Under the pieces are notes generated by a model. That model was given only the letters and a program-made list of their open reading frames with translations, was not told where the DNA came from and searched no databases. A stretch of DNA of 8,211 bases from Bacteroidota bacterium (GTDB lineage: Bacteria > Bacteroidota > Bacteroidia > Cytophagales > Cyclobacteriaceae): assembly GCA_023417955.1 (NCBI GenBank), contig JAEZDW010000449.1, positions 1-8,211 of the forward strand. The letters are read 5' to 3'. A program made the position numbers and the translations under genes. Shown piece by piece: positions 1 through 5,496 of the stretch. Within the stretch, counting starts at the first letter, position 1, and every line of letters begins with the position of its first letter.

Positions 1-89
1 TTATCCGCGTATCTGCCCTCTCCAAAAATTTGATCGAGTGCCTGGATAACTGCGTTGGTTGTCGTGCGATGTAATCTAACAGGTTTCAT
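1..89 (-). CDS. N-terminal fragment of an RsmB-like (Fmu/Sun/NOL1 family) rRNA methyltransferase, cut by the window edge
   Basis: The minus strand opens with ATG at 89-87 and stays open to the window edge, giving 29 complete codons that begin MKPVRLHR and end with IFGEGRYAD. From memory, Bacteroidota homologues of the 16S rRNA cytosine-C5 methyltransferase RsmB begin in the same way: a short basic LHR stretch, a helix containing ALxxIF, then an E-x-x-YADK motif. They use S-adenosylmethionine to methylate a cytosine of 16S rRNA in the cytoplasm. The catalytic domain lies outside the window, so the enzyme class rests only on this N-terminal resemblance. The gene is transcribed away from the next one, so its promoter must lie in the 108-bp spacer to its right. 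No Shine-Dalgarno sequence is visible. An unrelated short ORF is possible, but the composition looks like real coding sequence. Confidence 0.55.
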   Translation of the reverse strand, partial: MKPVRLHRTTTNAVIQALDQIFGEGRYAD

Positions 90-197
90 TTGGCGCGTAA
101 GATACGGATTTCAGGTCAGGACACCGCCGGACGGGAAAGGTTGTCTCATCACGCATCTTGTTCGGCAATTGTTTATCTTAACCAGGTAAAAAATAAT
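90..197. promoter_or_regulatory. Divergent intergenic spacer expected to hold two promoters
   Basis: This 108-bp spacer separates two divergently read genes, so it should carry a promoter for each. I searched for the Bacteroidota consensus (TTTG at -33, TAnnTTTG at -7) and found no good match on either strand. The nearest partial motifs are TATCTTA at 174-180 on the plus strand and TATCTTAC read on the minus strand across about 98-105. Neither has a correctly spaced -33 element. A reading frame that runs in from a TTG at 90 is open across the spacer. Its first 36 codons do not resemble the protein that follows, so I treat them as leader. The A-rich stretch just before the ATG at 198 is typical of leaders in this phylum. 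Confidence 0.35.
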
Positions 198-514
198 ATG
201 GGAACCAGTGTTATCGCAGTTTACAAGCCTCATGCCGGGAAAGCCAGGGAACTTGAAGAGCTCGTGGTGAATCACGTGCCCATTCTCCGCAGCGAAGGGC
301 TCGCCACAGAACGCCAACCAATAGTCATGCGCGCTTCCGACGGATCGCTTGTTGAAGTTTTTGAGTGGGTCTCTGCCCGTGCAATTGAAAACGCGCACAG
401 CAATGGAACTGTTCAAGAACTGTGGCTCAATTTGAAAAGATTTGTACCTACGAACACCCCGACACGCTGCCCGAATTCAGGGAATTGTTCTCGTCATTCG
501 AATCGATAAACTAA
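198..514 (+). pseudogene. Small ABM-like (dimeric alpha/beta-barrel) protein, interrupted by a one-base deletion
   Basis: From ATG at 198 the first 76 codons read as a compact protein: MGTSVIAVYKP at the start, PILRSEGLATERQP near residue 33, then VEVFEWVSARAIENAH and VQELW. From memory this matches a small bacterial family with the ferredoxin-like fold of antibiotic-biosynthesis monooxygenase (ABM) domains; the function of this subgroup is not known to me. After TGG at 423-425 the original frame turns into an unlike tail and stops at 507-509. The -1 frame continues in family style (AQFEKICTYE, then PEFRELFSSFESIN) to a TAA at 512-514. Restoring one G at 424-425 (GG to GGG) gives a single 105-residue protein. 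The corrected stop lies six bases before the next ATG, which fits an operon with the TIM-barrel gene. The cause may be a true mutation or a sequencing error. The bases show no slippery heptamer that would suggest programmed frameshifting. Confidence 0.75.
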
Positions 515-520
515 TCTGAT

Positions 521-1429
521 ATGGATCGTCGCAACTTCCTAAGAAACACAATTGCCCTTGCCGGTGCTTCTACTGCTATTCCAGCCGTGGCGCGCAGTCC
601 TTACCAACAGAGCGCGAAACCTTTTCGTCTTGATTACGCACCGCATGACGGCATGTTCGCGAGTAGTGCGGGTAAAGAATTCACGGATCAGATCCGATTC
701 ATGTACGACCAGGGATTCCGGAGTATTGAGGACAACGGTATGCTTAAGCGTCCGAAGGAGCAGCAGGAAGCGATTGGTGCGCTGCTCGCAAAACTAGGCA
801 TGCGTATGGGTGTATTCGTCGTCGACGGCGGCGACAATTGGAAGGCGTCACTTACAACCGGCAAAGCAGAATTCAGGGATAACTTTGTGAAAACGTGTAA
901 GGCATGCGTTGATGTCGCCAGGCGCGTAAACGCATCGTGGATGACGGTCGTCCCGGGCTTTTTCGAAAGAAACCTCCCCATGGGGATTCAGACAGCTAAT
1001 GTAGTGGATGCACTACGTCGCGGAGCAGAAATCTTTGAACCGCACGGACTCGTGATGGTACTCGAACCGCTTAGTGACACGCCCGACCTGTTCATGCGTT
1101 ATTCCGATCAGACCTATGAATTGTGTAAGGCCGTAAACAGCCCGGCCTGCAAGATCCTGTACGACATCTACCACATGCAGCGGAATGAAGGTAACCTTAT
1201 CGCGAACATGGAGCGGTGCTGGGACGAAATCGCATACATTCAGATTGGCGACAATCCCGGCAGAAAGGAGCCCACAACCGGCGAAATTAACTTTAAGAAT
1301 GTATTCAAATTCATTGCTGAGAAGGGCTACAAGGGCATTCTTGGCATGGAGCACGGTAATGCAAAACCCGGCAAAGAAGGCGAGCAGGCGCTGATCAAGG
1401 CCTATCGTGAAGTGGATAACTTTGCCTAG
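521..1429 (+). CDS. Tat-signal TIM-barrel protein of the hydroxypyruvate isomerase / xylose isomerase-like superfamily
   Basis: The 302-residue product begins with a twin-arginine-type signal (RRNFL at residues 3-7, then a hydrophobic stretch ending near AVA at 22-24), so export in folded form is likely. The mature part is a TIM barrel of the AP-endonuclease-2 / hydroxypyruvate isomerase type. Metal and substrate residues that I can place by motif are E182 in VLEPL, D215 and H218 in YDIYHMQ, Q241 and D244 in IQIGDNPGR, and E277 in GMEHG. This set is the usual divalent-metal site of sugar ketose/aldose isomerases and epimerases. Relatives interconvert hydroxypyruvate and tartronate semialdehyde or epimerise keto-sugars; the real substrate cannot be read from the sequence. 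It is close to the usual family length plus a signal peptide. The start follows the frameshifted small gene by six bases, so the two are probably co-transcribed. No Shine-Dalgarno sequence is seen. Confidence 0.88.
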   Translation: MDRRNFLRNTIALAGASTAIPAVARSPYQQSAKPFRLDYAPHDGMFASSAGKEFTDQIRFMYDQGFRSIEDNGMLKRPKEQQEAIGALLAKLGMRMGVFVVDGGDNWKASLTTGKAEFRDNFVKTCKACVDVARRVNASWMTVVPGFFERNLPMGIQTANVVDALRRGAEIFEPHGLVMVLEPLSDTPDLFMRYSDQTYELCKAVNSPACKILYDIYHMQRNEGNLIANMERCWDEIAYIQIGDNPGRKEPTTGEINFKNVFKFIAEKGYKGILGMEHGNAKPGKEGEQALIKAYREVDNFA

Positions 1430-1492
1430 GCTCAATTTTGCCATTTTTTTTGCCCTCCACGGAAACCCAGCCGCCCGGATTTAGTTTAACTT

Positions 1493-1500
1493 TATGTTTC
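1493..1500 (+). promoter_or_regulatory. Possible -7 promoter element upstream of the CHAT gene
   Basis: TATGTTTC differs from the Bacteroidota -7 consensus TAnnTTTG at one fixed position. I see no TTTG/TTG about 19-21 bases upstream, and the resulting leader before the ATG at 1515 would be very short. The rest of the 85-bp gap (1430-1514) holds an eight-T run at 1444-1451 that has no convincing hairpin before it, so I do not call a terminator there. Confidence 0.2.
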
Positions 1501-1514
1501 AAACAGACTGACGG

Positions 1515-4364
1515 ATGCGGCTCCTGACTTTCGCTTTGTGCCTATGTGTGACATTTTGTGCTCACGCCCAGATCAATCTTAAGACTCTGAAAAAAGCAGC
1601 TGTCGATGTTGGGAAAGACCTGAACACAAAGGAAAACCGCGAACGCGTTGCGCTGATTGCGCAAAACCATCTCGATAAAGCCCGTGCCGACTTTGATTCC
1701 ACTGATTTTGACTATGCCATCCTGGTAAGTGATAACTCCGGCCTTGTCGATGTCAAGGAAAAAGGCGAAAACTCAGCCCGGGCAAGCTTTGCACTCACCA
1801 ACTTAAGGGCAACGCTCGGTGAAAAGGAGCTTCAGCCCCGGGAAAAGGCCGGAATTCAGCTTGGGTGGGGCGAAATCTTTTACGGATCGCGAAATTTCAA
1901 GCTCGCGGAGTCGTGCTTCGGTAACGCAAAGAAAATCTACGAAGATAACGGACTTACGGAAGAGCTTGGGTATATCAAGACGATCGCCAACACGGGCCTG
2001 CTATACGCCACAATGGGGCGCTTCACACAGGCCGAAGGATTTACTGCCGAGGCGCTTGATCTTCGCCGCGGAAAATTCGGTGAGCAAAATCCCGGGGTCG
2101 CTGCTTCACTCAATAATTACGGGGTATTGAAGTACAACCAGGCTCGTTACAATGAGGCTGAAAAAGATTTCGATGCTGCAGTTGCCATTATGAAGGCGAA
2201 TGCCCTTATCGGCGCGATGCCATATGCAATACTGCTGAATAATCAGGCTATGCTTTACCAGAGCATTGGCCGCTATGAAGAGGCCGCCACCCTGCTAAAT
2301 GAGGCGATTGCAATAAGTGACAAACTGAAGAACAGTAAATCCACCAATCACCTGAAATTCCTCTCTAACCTTGCGCTCCTCTATCAGCAAATGGGCAGGT
2401 ACAACGAAGCGGAGAAACTCTACCTGGGAATGGAGAAACGCCTCGGGAAAAACAATCCCGATTATGCCAGCATGCTGAACAATCAGGCAGCTCTTTATCT
2501 CAGGATGGGGAAGGAAGACAAAGTTGAAGAATTGCTGAAGAAATCAGTAGCAATTTATAAATCCAACTTTGGCGAAGAAAACCCGGCGTACGCCAAAGCA
2601 CTCAGCGACCTGGGTAACTTTTACCGTTACAAAGGGCGGTATCAGGAAGCCAACGCGCAACTGGAACGCGCTCTCGCTGTTCGCGAACTTACACTTGGAC
2701 GCAACCACCCCCTTTACGTTCAGTCGCAGGAAGATATCGCCATCTTGCGATGGAAGGAGAAATTGTACAGTAACGCATTTATGATGTATCGCGAGGTGAT
2801 GCAAAAGTCGTTGGACTTCATTGACAAGTACTTCCCACCGATGAGCGAAGCTGAAAAAACAAAATACTGGGATGTACTCTCACCAAGATTTCAGCGTTTC
2901 TACAATTTTGCTCTGGAAGCATCGCTGGAAAATCCGGCTGTGGTGCAGGACTTGTATGATTTTCACATTGCGACCAAAGCAATGCTGCTCAACTCTACCA
3001 ACAAGGTGAAGGAGGTAATATTCGCAAGCAGGGACCCCCAGTTGATACGCGATTATGTAGTCTGGCTCGATCAAAAAGAAACCCTTGCGCGACTGTTTGC
3101 CTACTCAAAGGATGAACTGAAAAATCAGAAAATCAATCTTGATTCGATGGTGCGGGCCGCAAACGCAATGGAAAGATCGTTATCTGAGCGGTCATCGGAC
3201 TTTTCTTCGGTTTATCAATCAAAAAAGATTTCTTACAAAAATGTAAAAGATGCACTTGCTGACAACGAAGCTGTACTTGAAATCATCCGCGTGCAGACCT
3301 TTGATCAGAAGTTTGAATCCGATTCACGATACGTCGCAATCGTTTTGCTCAAACAATCAGAAGAGCCAAAACTGGTTGTACTTCCGAATGGTCAGCAAAT
3401 GGAAACGCGCTATGCGAAATACTATCGCAATATGGTCCAGCAGCGCATCGCAGACGAGCACTCATATGAACAATACTGGGGGCGCATAGAGCCAGAGTTG
3501 AAGGGAAAGAAACTGATTTATCTTTCACCTGACGGCGTATATAACCAGATCAATGTTAACACACTGAAAAAAACAGATGGGGATTTTGTTATTAACCGTT
3601 ATGATATTGTAATCGTTGGCAACAGCAAGGATGTACTTCAATTGAAGAGTCGAAAATCCAGAACGGTAAAAAAGACGGCAACATTGGTTGGCTTTCCCGA
3701 CTATGGCGGCTCTGAGCTGAGCGCATTACCGGGAACAAAAACAGAAATTGAAAGTGTAGCCAAAATACTCAAGGCGGCGAGTTATGCAACCACGCAGTAT
3801 ATGCAGGCTAATGCCACGGAAAAGAATCTCAAATCGATTAAGGCGCCATCGCTGGTTCACATCGCAACACATGGTTACTTCCTCGAAGATGTAGAGAGCG
3901 CGGGTTCAGCATTCGGCGTTCATCTTGACAACGCAAATAACAATCCGTTGTTGCGCTCGGGGCTTATGCTCGCAGGTGCCGCACCGACAATAAGCGGGAA
4001 ACGTTCACCAGATCTTGAGAGCAACGACAATGGCGTGCTTACTGCATACGAAGCAATGAACCTGAACCTTGAAGGAACGGACCTCGTGCTGTTAAGCGCA
4101 TGCGAGACGGGACTTGGCGACATCAAATCCGGCGAAGGAGTTTACGGTTTGCAGCGCGCATTCCTGGTGGCAGGCGCCGATGCACTAATCATGAGTCTCT
4201 GGAAAGTCGATGATGCCGCGACGCAACAACTCATGACGTCCTTCTATTCGAACTGGGTGAAGCTTGGCAACAAACAAAAAGCGTTCAAGGCAGCCCAATT
4301 GCAGCTGATCGCCAAGTACAAAGATCCCTATTATTGGGGCGCATTCGTGATGATGGGTATGTAA
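1515..4364 (+). CDS. Secreted TPR-CHAT domain protein (caspase-like clan CD peptidase family)
   Basis: The 949-residue product starts with a signal peptide (hydrophobic residues 3-15, likely cleavage after AHA at 16-18). Residues about 20-110 are a helical lead-in. About eight tetratricopeptide repeats follow at roughly 112-145, 154-187, 196-229, 237-270, 278-308, 317-350, 359-392 and 401-434, with the signatures LNNxAxLY, GRYxEAE and A-x-A-x at about 40-residue spacing, as in kinesin-light-chain-type TPRs. A helical linker covers about 435-580. The C-terminal CHAT domain (about 585-949) has the family hallmarks: SPDGVYNQIN, GFPDYGGSELSALPGT, H786 in HIATHG, C863 in LSACETG, GVYGLQRAFLVAGA, SLWKVDD and the terminal WGAF. 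H786 and C863 form the expected catalytic dyad, so proteolysis is plausible. The substrate is unknown, and the TPRs probably recruit it. No transmembrane anchor beyond the signal is seen, so the protein should be periplasmic or outer-surface. The ATG at 1515 is chosen because the signal peptide follows directly. Confidence 0.92.
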   Translation: MRLLTFALCLCVTFCAHAQINLKTLKKAAVDVGKDLNTKENRERVALIAQNHLDKARADFDSTDFDYAILVSDNSGLVDVKEKGENSARASFALTNLRATLGEKELQPREKAGIQLGWGEIFYGSRNFKLAESCFGNAKKIYEDNGLTEELGYIKTIANTGLLYATMGRFTQAEGFTAEALDLRRGKFGEQNPGVAASLNNYGVLKYNQARYNEAEKDFDAAVAIMKANALIGAMPYAILLNNQAMLYQSIGRYEEAATLLNEAIAISDKLKNSKSTNHLKFLSNLALLYQQMGRYNEAEKLYLGMEKRLGKNNPDYASMLNNQAALYLRMGKEDKVEELLKKSVAIYKSNFGEENPAYAKALSDLGNFYRYKGRYQEANAQLERALAVRELTLGRNHPLYVQSQEDIAILRWKEKLYSNAFMMYREVMQKSLDFIDKYFPPMSEAEKTKYWDVLSPRFQRFYNFALEASLENPAVVQDLYDFHIATKAMLLNSTNKVKEVIFASRDPQLIRDYVVWLDQKETLARLFAYSKDELKNQKINLDSMVRAANAMERSLSERSSDFSSVYQSKKISYKNVKDALADNEAVLEIIRVQTFDQKFESDSRYVAIVLLKQSEEPKLVVLPNGQQMETRYAKYYRNMVQQRIADEHSYEQYWGRIEPELKGKKLIYLSPDGVYNQINVNTLKKTDGDFVINRYDIVIVGNSKDVLQLKSRKSRTVKKTATLVGFPDYGGSELSALPGTKTEIESVAKILKAASYATTQYMQANATEKNLKSIKAPSLVHIATHGYFLEDVESAGSAFGVHLDNANNNPLLRSGLMLAGAAPTISGKRSPDLESNDNGVLTAYEAMNLNLEGTDLVLLSACETGLGDIKSGEGVYGLQRAFLVAGADALIMSLWKVDDAATQQLMTSFYSNWVKLGNKQKAFKAAQLQLIAKYKDPYYWGAFVMMGM

Positions 4365-4374
4365 TCTTCATGTG

Positions 4375-4404
4375 ATCTGAACGCTCTTTTCAGAAACAGA
4401 TTTT
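4375..4404 (+). terminator. Weak candidate terminator after the CHAT gene
   Basis: Eleven bases after the stop codon, TCTGAA (4376-4381) pairs with TTCAGA (4389-4394) over a seven-base loop. An alternative pairing joins ATCTG (4375-4379) with CAGAT (4397-4401) just before TTTT (4401-4404). Both stems are short and poor in G and C, so this may only be chance. Confidence 0.25.
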
Positions 4405-4425
4405 CGCCGTCGATGTCGTCCGCAC

Positions 4426-4454
4426 TTGTTTATCGTGCATTGCGTTACTTTATT
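4426..4454 (+). promoter_or_regulatory. Weak candidate promoter for the aldo/keto reductase
   Basis: TTG at 4426-4428 lies 17 bases before TACTTTAT (4446-4453), a partial match to the Bacteroidota -7 element. With sigma-70 rules, TTGTTT (4426-4431) and TTTATT (4449-4454) are 17 bases apart. Neither reading is strong, but the site lies in the 116-bp gap before an isolated plus-strand gene, where a promoter is expected. A TTG at 4454 could extend the reading frame by nine codons but would overlap this site. Confidence 0.2.
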
Positions 4455-4480
4455 TGCCGCCGTATCATCAATCAACACAA

Positions 4481-5476
4481 ATGCAAAAGCGAACTCTTGG
4501 AACATCAGACGTAAAAGTCACACCCCTCGCTTTCGGCGCGTGGGCAATAGGGGGATGGATGTGGGGAGGTGCCGAAGAATCTGACGCCATCAAAGCACTG
4601 CATGCTTCACTTGATCAGGGCATGACAACTATTGATACAGCGCCCGTATATGGATTCGGGCGAAGCGAAGAAATTGTGGGAAAAGCACTGCGTGGTATCG
4701 CACGCGACAAATATCAAATCCTGACAAAATACGGCCTCAATTGGGAATCACCAGACGGAGAATTCTACTTCGATACAAAAGACAATAGTGGTAATCCGAT
4801 CAAAATATACAAATGGGCTTCCCGCAAACGCGTGTTGAAAGAAATCGATGATAGCTTGCGCCGGCTGCAAATGGATTACGTCGATCTGCTTCAAATTCAC
4901 TGGCCGGATTCAACTACACCAATCGCAGAGACGATGGAGACCGTTGCTGAATTGATCAGGGCGGGTAAGGTTCGGGCCGCAGGTGTTTGCAACTACAGCG
5001 CAGACCAGGTTAAAGAAGCCCGTAAGACGCTGGAGATCGTCTCGAATCAGGTGCCGTACAGCATGATCAACAGAGGAATTGAACAAGACGTTGTACCGCA
5101 GGCCCTTGACTTTGGAATGAGCATCCTCCCGTATAGTCCGATGCAGCGCGGATTGCTTACTGGAAAAATCAGAAGCGATCACAAGTTTAGTGATGGCGAT
5201 AGTCGTGAAGGGAACCGTTTCTACACGCCTGAAAATATCGCGCGTACCAATGTACTTCTCGAAAAAATCAAACCTGTTGCAGCCGGTCATAACGCTACAA
5301 TTGCCCAGGTTGTCATCAACTGGACAGCGCGGCAACCTGCGATGCATTGCGTCTTAGCTGGTGCACGAAATGAGAAACAAGTAAGGGAGAACGTCGCGTC
5401 ACTTGACTTTGTGCTCAGCGACGAAGAACTCGCCTTAATTAATGATGCGTTACGCAACTTTAAACTTGCAGAATAA
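4481..5476 (+). CDS. Aldo/keto reductase (NAD(P)H-dependent oxidoreductase)
   Basis: I start this gene at ATG 4481, giving 331 residues, because aldo/keto reductases begin just as this protein does (MQKRTLGTSDVKVTPLAFGA). An in-frame TTG at 4454 would add nine residues with no family counterpart. It is a cytoplasmic (alpha/beta)8 barrel that reduces aldehydes or ketones to alcohols. The catalytic tetrad is complete: D52 and Y57 in DTAPVYGFG, K83 in LTKYG, and H140 in LLQIHWPD. Cofactor-binding segments are visible at GVCNY (168-172), SNQVPYS (188-194), YSPMQRGLLTGK (218-229) and GARNEKQVREN (294-304); the last is the usual loop for the adenosine phosphate of NADP. The length is normal for the family, close to the YhdN/YghZ/IolS-like group. 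There is no signal peptide. The substrate cannot be predicted. It is read alone between the CHAT gene and the convergent VWA gene. Confidence 0.93.
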   Translation: MQKRTLGTSDVKVTPLAFGAWAIGGWMWGGAEESDAIKALHASLDQGMTTIDTAPVYGFGRSEEIVGKALRGIARDKYQILTKYGLNWESPDGEFYFDTKDNSGNPIKIYKWASRKRVLKEIDDSLRRLQMDYVDLLQIHWPDSTTPIAETMETVAELIRAGKVRAAGVCNYSADQVKEARKTLEIVSNQVPYSMINRGIEQDVVPQALDFGMSILPYSPMQRGLLTGKIRSDHKFSDGDSREGNRFYTPENIARTNVLLEKIKPVAAGHNATIAQVVINWTARQPAMHCVLAGARNEKQVRENVASLDFVLSDEELALINDALRNFKLAE

Positions 5477-5496
5477 CGCCTGCTAGTTTTTGCGTT
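5475..5496. terminator. Small inverted repeat between convergent stop codons, possible shared terminator
   Basis: AACGC (5475-5479) and GCGTT (5492-5496) are complementary across a 12-base loop that contains TTTTT on the plus strand. The repeat covers the last bases of the aldo/keto reductase, the six-base gap (5477-5482) and the last codons of the VWA gene. It could slow transcription from both sides, but the stem is only five pairs and no T-run follows it, so this is a weak call. Confidence 0.2.

Noticed and set aside
424..440. Programmed -1 ribosomal frameshift as an explanation for the split small gene
   Set aside because: No X-XXY-YYZ slippery heptamer is in frame near the junction and no clear downstream hairpin is visible. 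A one-base deletion explains the data more simply.
90..509. A 139-codon open frame starting with TTG at 90
   Set aside because: Its first 36 codons lie in the leader and show no protein-like family resemblance. The family start is the ATG at 198, and the end of the frame is an artefact of the deletion at 424-425.
1430..1460. Intrinsic terminator at the eight-T run 1444-1451 after the TIM-barrel gene
   Set aside because: The bases before the T-run allow only a three-pair GGC/GCC stem, too weak to call.
4454..4480. TTG start giving the aldo/keto reductase nine more residues
   Set aside because: The ATG at 4481 gives the standard N-terminus of the family, and the added residues have no counterpart.
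4910..5347. A 145-codon minus-strand open frame inside the aldo/keto reductase
   Set aside because: It lies fully inside a gene with an intact catalytic tetrad and shows no family resemblance.
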